The position numbers and the translations under genes were made by a program. 64,000 nt of DNA from Myxocyprinus asiaticus (lineage: Eukaryota > Chordata > Actinopteri > Cypriniformes > Catostomidae): positions 23,050,931 through 23,114,930 of the forward strand of contig NC_059372.1 of assembly GCF_019703515.2 (NCBI RefSeq), given 5' to 3'. Under the pieces are notes generated by a model. The model was given only the letters and a program-made list of their open reading frames with translations, did not search any database and was not told where the DNA came from. Shown here piece by piece: positions 10,301-21,639 of this stretch (within the stretch, counting starts at the first letter, position 1; the number at the start of each line of letters is the position of its first letter).

Positions 10301-13017
10301 CCAAAAACATGTCAAGCCTTTTGAGTTTATAATGATTTAAAGGCTAGTGTGGCCAACAATGTACTATAATAGCAAACTTTGTGGTTTAACTGAGAAGGGA
10401 AAAAATAATGAGATTTTTTTCTTTACTTTATGATTGGGTTTGATTGAGTTTTTTTATAAGCTATAAAGAAAAAATACTGAATTTACAATGCACAACTAAG
10501 ATGTGGTTTCTGAGGGGAAAAGAAAAAAACAACAATATGAAATGGAAATCAACAGGCAAACACATCCCTATTCGAATTTGATTTTTTTTTTTTTTTTAAA
10601 TGATTCATCTTCTCGTGACACTGTACCATGTTTTTATTCATCTGTCACACCGTGAAAAATAAAAGCTAAAAAATTAGCAAACATGAATATTCAGTGGAAG
10701 TGAATATGAATATACTGGCAAGAGATCGGTGTGAAATGTGTTTTTAATCCATAGCATTATTTTGGTTGGTTTCTCACCTAAAAATGTTTATTTTATGCTC
10801 TAATCCTAATAATGAGGTCAAAAGCACAGAGAGCACCCACCCAAACTTCAATAATGACTGGTGTATACACAATGGATGTTCATCTTCACAAAGAAGATAT
10901 TCTTTGCCAGTAAATATTATCAATTATTTATACGCTCTATTTCTTAACCCACCCTGTGCTGGATACCAGGTCATGCACACACACAACAACACACAAACAT
11001 TTTCACAAGGTTGTGCACTGTTTCGCATCAGGGGCCATTTATTTCTTTGGACACAGGCTTTCCACTGATTTCCACTGTGGAATCGAGTTCCTGAAGTATC
11101 TTCCGGAGAACACGGTGTCAGCCAGACCTCCATCATGGGGCTCAGGGTTCACTCGCTTGCTGTGGTGCTGCACCCCCAAAATAACACCCATACACCACCT
11201 GAGCCATTATTCTCCCTTCAGGCTGTCACATAGACTAAGAATTACATTTAGCAAAGACAACTGGGCATCTAGTGACATTCAAGTGGAACGCAACCCATCA
11301 ACGAATAGGGAAGCAGAAAGGAGCACCACATCTATTCGTTATTTTCATGAATCAAGTACAAGCTAATTTGACTTCAAAGCGCTCTGTAATGCATCTTTTA
11401 TGTGCATGCTATCTCAGAAGGTTAACATCTTTCTCAGTGTGCTCTCTCAGCTGGCATCTTCCATTAGGAAACTACCAAAAACTGTCAACACTTCCCGCTC
11501 TTGCATGGCGAACAGCCGCAAGGCTTTTTATCTGGTTCGGCTGGTTCCTCTTGCCATGTTTCATGTGTAAAGCATGTGTGGGGTTTTCAGGGTTGGTGGG
11601 AAGGGAGTGGAGCCGTCCACTTCATCTACTGTGCAAGTAGGATTGTGGAAATCCAAAAGTGCATCCACCCATCTATCTGTCTGTCTGTCCATCCATCCAT
11701 CAATCCAGCCATCCGTCTATCTGTCTGTCTTCAGTGAGGGCCCCATCAAACTAGCTTCCCCTTATTATGCTCTCCAAGGGTTCCACCAAGGTTCCACAAT
11801 AGAGAAACATAGAGATTCCTCTAAGCTTCTGATAGATTCTTAACAATGGAGCTTCCTTCTCTTCCATCTGGATACAGAGTGCAGCAGCGGGCTGATTGTC
11901 TTCTTGTGCTGTCATTAAATAAATGAGACCATTTTGATTATGAGCAAATTCCCTCAACTACTCAACTCATTACACCACACTGTTCAGGCAGTCAAAATCC
12001 TGACACGAAAAGTGGAAGACAGTAAGAAAGAGATAGCGGGAGAGAAAGAGGGAGGTGGACAGACTGCCAGCAGGCTTTCAGTGAGAATGAGCTAACTGTA
12101 TGTCCAGCCAGAATATTCTAAAGCTGGGAGTTCCTTACTCCACTGCTCTGTCATACAACTTGCAAAAATAGAAAGCGATGCCACTGCACCAGAGTTGTAA
12201 AGTGGGGGCTATTCTCTCGCGCTCCCTGCCAAAGTGCCGATATAACTGTTACAAAGATATTCCACATGGAAAATGACATCAGCTAAATTTAATGTGAGAA
12301 CACCTCTGCTGGCTGGCCTGCTGTTCTGTGAGCCACACAGCCTGTCTACAATGCATCCAGGTGTGAGCTATCACTCGGATGAAGCTGTACGCTCAATAAC
12401 TAGTCAATTTCTACAGACTCGGGAACCCAGAAAACCATATGGCGAGATTCCAATCCTTCTTTCCACTCACTGATAATCAATCTGAAAGATATCTATTCTT
12501 CAAAGCTTATCCTTGCCTTGGATTTTTAATAAGTTTGATAAATTACCTAGATTGGGCAAATCTCGCAAAAATTGTCCAAGAAATGTCCAGGTAATATTTC
12601 ACCACAATACTAAAAAAGCGAAATTATATTTCACATAAGATATTTTGCATCGAGACATTACTTTCATGTCAAGCAAGCACCATGTCAATGGTCTACTGTA
12701 ATGTGTAACAGTAAAATACATTTGTAATGTACAACTGTCATAAACACCATGGTAGTATTTGTTGTACTGCCTTTAATTTATCTTGATTTTATGTAAAAAT
12801 AAATAAATAATAATATATATATAAAAAAAATTGCATCTGGACAGGATGATTTTATTACTGCATTACAGTAATGTGTTTTTTTTTATTTTTATTACAGTAA
12901 TGGTAGAAATGTGATTTTGGGAGGTGAAATATTACCTAAACATTTGCAATTTAATAGTATATTTTCTGAAAGTGCAGTTTACAATAATAATTATCCAAAC
13001 CACCACTAAAAATCCTA
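10301..13017. other. Non-coding stretch, no gene seen
   Basis: Unique-looking, AT-rich sequence with a T17 run near 10581 and a diverged tetranucleotide patch of CCAT/CTGT units at about 11669-11735. Open frames up to 136 codons (10956-11366) show no domain, codon bias or splice context. Confidence 0.5.
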
Positions 13018-13042
13018 TTATATATATATATATATATATATA
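13018..13042 (+). repeat. (TA)n microsatellite
   Basis: About 12 TA units, followed within 40 bases by a T-run (13076-13091). Confidence 0.9.
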
Positions 13043-14822
13043 ATGTTTCAAAACCATTCTCATATTTGAATAATATTTTTTTTTTTTTTTTATCTGATCT
13101 ATATCTGTTAGCACAGTGCGAAAGTCTGTTCTACTCTAGTTCACTGCTATCTACATTGAAGGGGTCACTGGATAGGTCTCTCTATCTCTCAATCAATCGT
13201 ATATGTAGGTGTAATGTGTGTCCTTGGCTCAATCCACTAAAGACCATGGCAGATAAAACACAATTATCCTAATCCTTCTTTCCTAACTCAGTCCTCACCC
13301 TAATACCTATTAGTCGATGTGTGCTCAGCACACCAGCGTATACCATAGATCACATATTGATTTTGGTTGAGGATAGCTACTGCCATTCAGGCTAAGTGCT
13401 TTTTGAACTGATGAAAACCAACATTAAATAAATCCCACTTTCTCCCATATATCAAGAGAGGAGCAAAGAAATCATTCCACTGAAGTTGTTATTGCTCATA
13501 GGATCATCTTTTCTTTCTTAGGGACTTAATGGATGTTGTGTTTATACTGTATTTTAAGTACAGTGTCAACTGTTTCTCAGATGCTAAAATTACTAAATTA
13601 CTAAAATTAAACAAATGCAACTATTTTTGGCATACAGTAAAGAGCTATGCAACAATTGTGGACAGAATACCTCATAAAAATGAGTCTTATAAGTATTTAA
13701 TAAGAAATGTTCATATTGAACTTTCTGACTTTTGATTGGTATCTTGGTAAATCGGAGTGCAGCTTGTGACGTTATTGCAATTTCTTTGGAAACTCTAGAC
13801 CCGGGGAAATTTCTAGGGTGTTTTACTCAGAAGAAAAATCTGGAAAACAGCCAAGAGTCTGCTCTTTTTCATTCCAACTTGCCATTTTATCCCTATACTG
13901 TTTATGAGCATCAAGAGACATTAAAGAGAAATCATTTTTTACTGTCTTTACAATGGAATCCCACCATGTCCTGTACTTTACAGTGTATCAATATCTTCCT
14001 AACCTCTTCCCTCCCCACTAGGAAAGCACCTGTCTAAGCAAAGACGTGTATGTGAGGAGGACTCTTCAACCACAGTTGGATCTTCAGTTTTAGGTGGAGC
14101 AAACTCATCACCCTTCCAATCGAATGGCTCCACACTTTGGGACCAAGCTGCTGAGTGCAGAAAGGAGCACAGCTGCCCTGAGGGTGAGAGCTAAGTCCCT
14201 GGGAACAGGCCAGGCGCTGCATATTAATGGAGAAGAACTAACCAGCAACAGCATTCGCAGCCACTCACTGATCAGCTCGCTGTTATTCCCCCTCATCACA
14301 GTAACTACAGTAATGATTGCAGCATTTAATACATGCCATGCTCCAGCTCCCCAGTCTTTTTATTCATACTTTATTTCCCACAACGCACTCTTAATGGTCC
14401 TCATGGGGGTAATTGAGCTAGGACTGTGGTGGAGTAAAAAAGACTGGAGGAGGGCTTTGGAGGGGCTGATGTGGCAAAGTGCCAAAACAGAGACTGCGAG
14501 ACCAGCAGTGAGTGACTGTTTTCTGGAGGCTTGCTTGACTTTGGCTGTGTTTGACATTGGGCTTCATGGGAGCTGGCATCCATGACAGACAGGGAGCTTG
14601 TGATTGAACTTCTAGGTAATGCAGGTGGCAGCAGCAGCTGTGGAACTAAACTTGAGGACTAAGGCAAGCTTGGGCCAAATAGAGTGGTCTACAACACCCA
14701 TCCAAGACAGGCAGCTAGGCTAATAGTTGTTAGGGAAGGTGAAAAAAATGGACAATCTTTATTTCTGAATTCTTTTTAATACACTGTGAAATCAAAATTT
14801 GAGTTTTAGTCAATGTCTGTTA
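13043..14822. other. Non-coding stretch, no firm gene
   Basis: This includes a 163-codon plus-strand open frame (14094-14585) with one hydrophobic patch. No domain, convincing codon bias or splice structure was seen, so it is not called as a gene. The part at about 14200-14340 is unusually balanced and repeat-free. Confidence 0.45.
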
Positions 14823-14825
14823 GCT

Positions 14826-14871
14826 TTAAGGTCATCTATATGCTAGTGTACTCCTAAAAGTTCTAGGAAAA
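14826..14871. repeat. Fragment of an interspersed repeat
   Basis: The segment AGCTTTAAGGTCATCTATATGCTAGTGTACTCCTAAAAG recurs with differences at 42720-42757. It is also matched in reverse complement at 55224-55262 inside the MITE at 54871-55317. Only this edge is preserved here. Confidence 0.5.
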
Positions 14872-14875
14872 TTAG

Positions 14876-15139
14876 GGCTGCCCCCTGATAGTCGAACAAA
14901 TGTTAGTCGATAAGAAGAGTCTTGGTCAACCAAGTTTTGATTGGTCAGTTCATTGCAGAAAAAACTCCACAGGAAACAGACGAATTACCGCTGGTTGGAC
15001 GCTAGGTGGTATTTTGGGGTAATGTTCATTAAGCAGCTTTAAAACAGTTGTCAACATCTGTGCATTCCCTACCGGTCGGGTATTTTGTTATCCTGGAAAC
15101 TACATAGTGTGTGAATAAATTTATTTTGTTCCCTCCTTC

Positions 15140-15170
<31 letters not shown>
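14876..15170. mobile_element. Probable MITE fragment ending in a TA array
   Basis: The left edge GGGCTGCCCCCTGATAGTCG resembles a common fish repeat terminus (recognised from memory, not aligned). No matching right terminus was found; the sequence runs into the (TA)n tract at 15143-15170. Low confidence as an individual element. Confidence 0.35.
15143..15170 (+). repeat. (TA)n microsatellite
   Basis: About 14 AT/TA units at the right edge of the presumed MITE fragment. Confidence 0.9.
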
Positions 15171-15443
15171 CGCAATATCCAATTACATCGGCAACCCCTG
15201 GGCTGAGGGATCAGTGAATATTCTTGCTTTAGTGATTTTGCATTGTGGTATGCAACCACTCATTCAGATTTTCTCTTCAGATTTACGGTGCATTTCAAAG
15301 GCTTCTCCCCCTCTGCACCCGTGGAGTGCAGAGAACGTACCTGGGCACTTTGGCAGAACAACAAAAAAAAAGAGAGTATATTCTAAAAAAAGAGTATATT
15401 TTCACTTCTAAAATAGCGGCACACACGGAACGCCTTTTTAAAC

Positions 15444-15752
15444 ATGCCTTTCTGCTTGTGTGTTATTCCTGGTTGCGGTCGTTATCTCTCAGCTTCTGAC
15501 GGCCACGATCGCTGTCTTACGTGTCTGGGCGCTGCCCACGTGGAGACTTTGTTCGTGGATGGGTCTTGTCCTCATTGCGATAACATGACCATGGCAGTCA
15601 TGGCTTGCCTTCGTAAGGCTCCCCGCCACTGGGGTGGCTTGCCAGCGGCCCAGCGGTCCCTCGCCTCGGTCCTTCTACCAACGGGTATGAGACCGCGTCG
15701 GTTAGCACTGGGGGCGATTTGGGGACTCCAATGGGACCACCTCTGCCGGTAA
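15444..15752 (+). pseudogene. DIRS gag-like frame, N-terminal part
   Basis: The frame begins MPFCLCVIPGCGRYLS and continues with a Cys/His-rich stretch in the first 50 residues (DGHDRCLTCLGAAHVE, then SCPHC). This matches the N-terminal zinc-binding region I associate with fish DIRS gag proteins, which package the element RNA. Only 102 codons stay open and then the frame is lost, whereas gag in intact elements is several hundred residues long. The start codon is the first ATG before the Cys cluster. Confidence 0.6.
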
Positions 15753-16170
15753 CCCCCCACGGACCTCCCATTCCTCAGCACGCTCGCTTGCCCCGGTCGG
15801 GCTCTCGGAGGCGAGTTCGGCTCATCTCAGGGCAAGTTCGACCTCTTATTCGGGGCCTGGGAAGACGATGCGCTGTCGAGCGCAGCATCAGAGAGTGGGC
15901 TCATCCACTCTGACGTGGAGGCTTCAGCTGGGCTTCCCCCTTCGGGTGTGGTCACCCCGTCTCCCGCCCCCACGGCCCGGCCCCGGCGTGGAGCCCACCG
16001 CAGGAAGCAGATGCCACCCGTCTCACGGGAAGAACCCTAGGAAGGCTTTGAAGCGGGCGACCCAGGGACGAGAAGACCCACTTGTACGGAGCTGTTAACA
16101 GGGAGAATCTTTTGTTTCATCTTTCGCCACATGCCCAAGAGGCTGCGGTACCCACAACTTCAACAAAAGA

Positions 16171-16794
16171 GTGGTTTCCTTGTTCTCTGGGTCACATGTC
16201 AGGTGCGCACGGCCGTCGTCACGACCACCGTCCCATTTTGACAGGTTTGGCGCCCCAGCGGTGGACCCCCCGCCCCTGCGTGCCCAGCTGTGGCACAAAC
16301 ATGCCCACACTGGGTTGGTTCCGATGCACTGCGGGGACGATGTTCCTCCTCCCCCCTCCTCGACCAATCTTATGGTGGGCGTCAGGAGCCAGGTAAGTGC
16401 TTTGATGTCTCTGGACTCAGCACGGCCACGGGATTCGAGCCCCCTCGACGTGACACTTCAGGCTCCGCCCCGCCGCGAGGCCCCACCCGGCAGTACGTCC
16501 GACATGATTATCCCCTTGTTCCCCCTCGCCCGGAGTTTGGATGCGTGGCTTGAGCTTTCCAACCCGTCGCGATGGCTGACCTGGACCGTCCGACTCAGCT
16601 ATGTGATTCAGTTCGCCAGGCACCCATCGCCGAAGGGCGAGAACACCACTACCTTGCGTGTGGAGATCGCCACCCTTCTACGGAAGGGTGCAATAAAGCC
16701 TGTCCCGCCAGCCGAGATGAAGAATGGGTTTTACAGCCCCTACTTCATCGTACCGAAGAAAGGCAGTGGGTTGCGGCCAATCTTGGACCTGTGA
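16171..16794 (+). pseudogene. DIRS reverse transcriptase N-terminal fragment
   Basis: The 207-codon frame ends in the opening of a DIRS-type reverse transcriptase: EIATLLRKGAIKPVPP, then GFYSPYFIVPKKG and LRPILDL. These correspond to the first RT blocks, before the catalytic YxDD, which is absent. The frame stops at a TGA (16792-16794) exactly where an Arg codon is expected, and reading past it gives about eight more RT-like codons before homology is lost. The TGA fits deamination of a CGA codon. Upstream residues 1-120 are Pro/Ser-rich and probably the end of gag. Confidence 0.65.
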
Positions 16795-17625
16795 GTACTG
16801 AACCGGTCCTTGCACAGGTGAGGTCAGGTAAGTTCCGGGGCAGCTGGCCTGGTGTACCACTTGCACATAGCGCCTTTCCCCTCCCATGAGGTGAAGACGT
16901 GTGCTTTTGACTCCCAGTCGTGTTCACAAGTTGTGATCCCTGGATGACTTTCCTCCTTAGCCCTGTGGCAGACGAGTTTGCGGAGAAACTCGCTGCCGGC
17001 CCAGTACATGTGCTAATTAGGCCCTGTACTGAGGTAGGTGCTCCACATGTGGTGGTTCCCTGTAGGTGACCCCATGTGATATCTTCCACCAAATCGTTTC
17101 TTCCTCGGGCAGAGGCCCCTCTGCCCCCAGTCACCATGTTTGTAGAAACTCCTCCCCCCTCGGGTAGGAACTACCATGGGACTTCTCCACATGACATACT
17201 TCCGACAAGACTCGGTAAGACCATGTGACGTATTTCCACTCAAAATACCCCCCTTTTTTTCTCTGGGCGGGGTGTGGTTTTCACAGTGTCTTCCCCTTGG
17301 GAGTGACACCCCCCCCGACGTAGACATTTACAGCCCCAAGTCAGTCTCTTTTTGGGGAGAAAAAAAGAGGAAAAGAGGCCACGGCTGGGCTAGCCTGTCC
17401 CTATTTTTTGGGCAGTCGACTTGTTCCCGAAGGACCGTTCAATGCTCATAAGAGTGTTGGGGGAGGTTATGTGACGGCCTGGTGCGCTGGCTATGAGGCA
17501 CACAGCGGTCTGCCCGTCTCGCACCACCAGTCCACATAACACAGTTCAGCTAGCTGTGGCATTTTGTATAGGGACCCCTAGTGTCACTACATCGACACAA
17601 CGTCGAGTGAGTGACAGATAGGGAA

Positions 17626-17956
17626 CGTCCTGGTTACTTTCGTAACCTATGTTCCCTGATAGAGGGAATGAGACGCTGTGTCCCTCTTGCCACAACACTG
17701 AACTACCCGCTGAAATGGCCGGGACCTTGTCTCGGTTCCTCAGCACAAAACCTGAATGAGTGGTTGCATACCAGCTCCTTTTATACCCGTATGTCCAGGG
17801 GAGTGGCATGCAAATTCCACTCGCCAATTCCCATTGGCCTTTTTTCAAAAAGCAGAGGTGTTTGGGGCTCCCAAGAGTGACCCCTAGTGTCACTACATAG
17901 GCACAACGTCTCATTCCCTCCATCAGGGAATGGAGGTTATGAAAGTAACCAGGACG
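17626..17956. repeat. 50-bp inverted repeat in the DIRS tail
   Basis: Left arm 17626-17675 starts CGTCCTGGTTACTTTC and ends GAGGGAATGAGACG. Right arm 17907-17956 is its reverse complement with five differences by eye. The arms are separated by 231 bases. Such structures are typical of DIRS ends, where complementary repeats are thought to help form a circular intermediate. Confidence 0.75.
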
Positions 17957-19696
17957 ATGCGCATGTTCCATGAGACTGCATGCATCCGTTCAAACATACA
18001 TGCACATAGACGGCTTTTCTGTCATCTGTTCTTAATAATATAATAAATTGTTTCTTCTAGCGTGTGTCTAGGGGAAAATTATTTGTAATATTAATTTGAT
18101 AATAATAATAGCCTCATAACAATAATAATAATAATAATTAAATACATGGGAAAACCAGCCAAATATCATCTGTTGCAAAATTTCATCATGGAAACTTTCT
18201 GGTGCCAATCTGCGATCCATTTATCTGCAAATCTATGCTTGAGACAATGCTTGTTTTCAGTTCATCCTCCACTATCAATACCAGGACAGACTTGCCTCAC
18301 ACAATTACCCTCTACAGAATAGAGGCCAAATTCAGCCTGTTTTCCATCTACCTATAAATTAACCAGAGGTGGAGAGGATGTAGTGATTGGATGTCATGCA
18401 GTGCATCGCATTTTATGAAAGCAAACACTCGGGAGGACCAAATGGAAACATTTTCACATTCAGTACAGTATATACACAAAAAAAAAAAACTGTTGCTCCT
18501 GAGCATATTGTAATGAATGAACCTCTGCAAAGCAGCATGTGTACAGGGACCAAAGGGAGTGGTTCTTCAATCCATCTGGACATTTTGTATTCTTCTGCAG
18601 CCCAAGGTTTTATGCGTATTAACCTAGATGCACACACACACATAAACACCCACAAACCGACACATGGTAGTAATGGGAAATATGTTCTCAAAAAGTACTT
18701 TACAACATTTCAGAAAGTTTGGGGCTTGAGGAGGAAATAAGCTCTCCGGTGTTTTATGTTTGCTGAATTACATTTCCATGTGGGGGCCTAACAAGCTTGA
18801 GCTAAATACAAAATTCATAAATACTCTGCTTTACGGAGAACCGCTTTTATGAAGTATTACCATTAAGGCATCAGAATACTACTATATAACCTCCATCATT
18901 TCGGTTCTTCCATTATATGGCATAGCTCCATTTTGAGCACACACACACTGTGCAAGCACATTTAAAAATATGCATACACTCTCACACACAAAACTAAGCT
19001 TTTTCTCGTATCAATTCTGACAGTGACAAGCTATTATATGCAGGGACTATTTCATTTGCATTTACAGTAATGAACTCTTTCTCTTCACCCTTTCATTCTC
19101 CCCTTTTTTCTCTCTTTTGGCTCGTTCTCTGTTGTGGCAGATCGTCTTGGGTAGAGGGCAGAAGAGAATCTTAATTGGCATACATCCTCATCTCTCGCAA
19201 GCCATCCGAGGAGAAAAAGGGAGTTTCAATTATTTATATTTCAAATCAAGAGTCTTGCAAAACCACTTTCCACAAAACAGGTTTTTTTTCATCCCTTCTC
19301 ACATCAATCAGACAGAATTCAGAGAGAAACTGTCAAATGTGGGAGACTCTTCATGCAGCTGTGTATCTGCAATCAGGCAAAGCTCTATTGGTATAAGAAG
19401 CAAATACAAGATAGAGAAGCTGCAGAATTGTATTTACTATTTTTATGAGAGCATAACAGAACTAAGTCTCCTATTGAGTCGTTTGTGACACCAAGGCTTT
19501 GTACGCCTGCACTGCCAGAGCTGGCAGGGTCGCATTGACACAGGTGTTCGAGAAGATGAGAGGAAACTGGGTTGTTCCATTAGCTCAAACAATCTGTCAG
19601 CAGCCAGAGAGGATAGAGACCCTACAGCCCCAGGAAGACAAGGTTAGATTCTTCTAACCTTGAGACTGAATGTCTCCTTTCCTCTCCTTTCTCTTT
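17957..19696. other. Non-coding stretch, no gene seen
   Basis: Mostly unique sequence with an (AAT)n patch at about 18102-18140 and an A12 run near 18478. No exon or element boundary was recognised. Confidence 0.5.
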
Positions 19697-19973
19697 AAAG
19701 AAATAGTTCACTCAAAATGAAAGTTCTGTTACCGATTACTCACCATCTCGTTGTTCCAAACAACTTTCTTGTTTCCATGGAACACAAAGAAGTCCTCAGT
19801 CACTATTCAATTTCAGTGTTTTTTTTTTTTTTTTTTTTAGAAACAATTAAAGTGAATGGTGACTGAAGCTAACATGCTCCATGGTGAAAAGGAAGTCATA
19901 CAGGTTTGTAACAACATAAGGGTAAGTAACTGATTGCAGCATTTTCATTTTTGGATGAACTATCCTTTTAAGA
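19697..19973. mobile_element. TTAA-flanked MITE, copy 1
   Basis: The left end reads TTTAAAGAAATAGTTCACTCAAAATGAAA and the right end TTTGGATGAACTATCCTTTTAA when each is taken piecewise; they are imperfect inverted repeats abutting TTAA-like sites. This is a very common fish foldback family. It has no coding content. Related copies are at 26161-26273 (right half) and 37589-38505. Confidence 0.65.
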
Positions 19974-20707
19974 ACTCTTCAAAGACTAAATACAGCTAGT
20001 TCAATGAGAGCTCCAACACTTTTTAGGACAAAAAAACACTTAGCAGCAGCTGTTTGATAAAAGCCCTTGCATGTTGAATGAATCAGCTTGGACTGCAGTG
20101 CTCATTTTTCCCACTTTTAATTCACCATCTCGCTCCACTTTGCAAAGACTCAATCATCTGAGAATGAGATCCACTAGGCTTGGCAAGAAAAGACAAAAAA
20201 AAGAAAAGAAAAAGAAAACACACACACACGCATACAAACACACACCTGCTTGTGTGTATTTAAACATAACAAATGCTACATCCATTATTCACCTGCAAAG
20301 AGCGACAATAATAAAAACTGTTATGGTGTGGACCAAGAATTTCCTCAAAGAATCTGCCCATAATCCTCAGGAGAGAGAGACAGATAGTGAGGGAAGACAG
20401 GGAGGAAAGAGATTGGAGTAGAGAAAAATAACAATGCATTGCATCTATCTTGGGCATGACCCAAGACTTGCCCAATGCAAACATTTGTTCTGCATGTAAT
20501 CAGCAAACGTAAGCACACTGCCTGAGAAACATGACTGAAGGGAAACATTTAGCTTGTTGGGAAGAAACTAAAGGACCTGCTGCAGTAAGCTTACCTCATC
20601 AGATATCAGGCCTGAAAGTCTCATAGACGTGTGAGGACTCCACAAACCAACCGACTGTTAAGCTCTCACTATTGAAAAGATCAGCATTGCTGTTTACCAG
20701 CATACAT
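19974..20707. other. Non-coding stretch with A-rich and CA-rich patches
   Basis: An A/G-rich patch and a short (AC)n run occur at about 20194-20235. Nothing else was recognised. Confidence 0.5.
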
Positions 20708-20708
20708 T

Positions 20709-21036
20709 ACTGTGCAAAAGTCTTAAGCACATGAGATAACCATCTCAAGTCGGTTATTTTATATTTTTGCTTTATTGTGTCAGTGGGAAATGTCAGTTTT
20801 AGATTTCCAAACGTTCCTTTTGTAAATAGATCAGAATAGAAGAACATTGAGTCCTTCAAAAGATGGTATGGAGTCCTGATCTCAACATCATTGAGTCAGT
20901 TTGGGATTGCATAGAGACAGATGCAACTGACACAGCCTAAATCCATAGAGGAAATTTGGCAAGTTCTCCAAGATGCTTCGAACAACCTTGAAAAAATGTG
21001 CGCACACGTACCTACAATAATTGGTGATGTTTCAAT
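20709..21036 (+). mobile_element. Relic of a third Tc1-like family
   Basis: It starts with the Tc1-type terminus ACTGTGCAAAAGTCTTAAGCAC next to a TA. About 150 bases later it jumps to the C-terminal part of a transposase, so most of the gene is deleted. The same terminus appears in opposite orientation at 53848-53889. Confidence 0.6.
20871..21036 (+). pseudogene. Tc1 transposase C-terminal fragment, frameshifted
   Basis: The reading SPDLNIIESVWDCIE matches the Tc1 signature SPDLNxIE that holds the third catalytic acidic residue. A shift of frame near 20920 is needed to continue into PKSIEEIWQVLQDA and the terminal helix region. The first two catalytic Asp residues are gone. Non-functional. 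Confidence 0.65.
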
Positions 21037-21099
21037 GGTAAAATTTTTGCCACTTGTTAATTTCACATGTCTAACAATTTTGCATATAGTACTGTATGT

Positions 21100-21358
21100 T
21101 GTGTTGTGGTTGGTGGTGACCAGCATGGAATGCTGGTGTGCTGGTGTACCCACCAGGCTTCTTAACTAGTTTAACCAGCAATACTTCCAAGGTCAACTGG
21201 CTTCACATGAAAAACTATGCTGGTTGACCACCATTTTTGCTGGTGAACAGCTTGTCTATACTGGTTTACCATCTGGACTAGTGCTAATCAGCATAAACCA
21301 GTCTGAACCAGCATGGAAATTCAAGCTAGTATATGTTTGCATGGTCTTTTCAGCAGGG
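21100..21358. mobile_element. CCAGC-rich foldback repeat
   Basis: Multiple short copies of CCAGCA / TGCTGG units occur in both orientations (for example GACCAGCATGG near 21119, TATGCTGGTTGACCA near 21215, CCAGCATGG near 21309). It ends in TTTTCAGCAGGG. This is a known style of fish foldback repeat; termini and target site are not certain. Confidence 0.5.
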
Positions 21359-21393
21359 CTGTCAGTCCCAGCCTTTAGTTACAAGAGCCACAG

Positions 21394-21636
21394 AGGACCT
21401 TATTCAGAGTAGCACCATATTAAATTTTTTATGGGAATGAAAACAAGGATGTGAAGGATATGAAGTACCGTCTCTTGTAATTACAGTGTTGATCGATCAG
21501 CTGAAAAAAATTTCAGTAGACAAAACACTCCAGAAAACATGAATTGCGGAAATTCTAAAACTAAAAACAGTGCTTGCCATTGCACAGACTTCATTCCTGT
21601 CAAAACTGCATATGGCGCTACTCTGAATAAGGGCCT
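21394..21636. mobile_element. Short MITE with 28-bp inverted ends
   Basis: The left end GGACCTTATTCAGAGTAGCA and the right end CGCTACTCTGAATAAGGGCC are inverted copies with few differences, enclosing about 185 bases without coding sequence. No clear target duplication was identified. Confidence 0.6.
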
Positions 21637-21639
21637 TTG

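Larger units (their letters stand above)
15270..17956 (+). mobile_element. Decayed DIRS-type retrotransposon
   Basis: This stretch is clearly more GC-rich than its neighbours. It carries, in order, a gag-like frame, the start of a reverse transcriptase and a long non-coding tail with internal repeats. DIRS elements use a tyrosine recombinase instead of an integrase and make no target duplication. Here the rest of the polymerase, RNase H, methyltransferase-like and recombinase parts are missing, so the tail follows soon after the RT start. The tail (about 16870-17956) contains a direct repeat (CCCCTAGTGTCACTACAT at 17575 and 17881) and a 50-bp inverted repeat. The left boundary is approximate. 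The element cannot move by itself. Confidence 0.7.

Noticed and set aside
10956..11366. 136-codon plus-strand open frame
   Set aside because: No codon bias, domain or splice signals; consistent with chance.
14094..14585. 163-codon plus-strand open frame, the longest outside transposons apart from DIRS and Tc1 frames
   Set aside because: One hydrophobic patch but no recognisable family and no exon boundaries; competing open frames on the other strand suggest compositional chance. Worth a protein search but not annotated.
16095..17137. Several minus-strand frames of 90-130 codons
   Set aside because: They are shadows of the GC-rich DIRS element read on the wrong strand.
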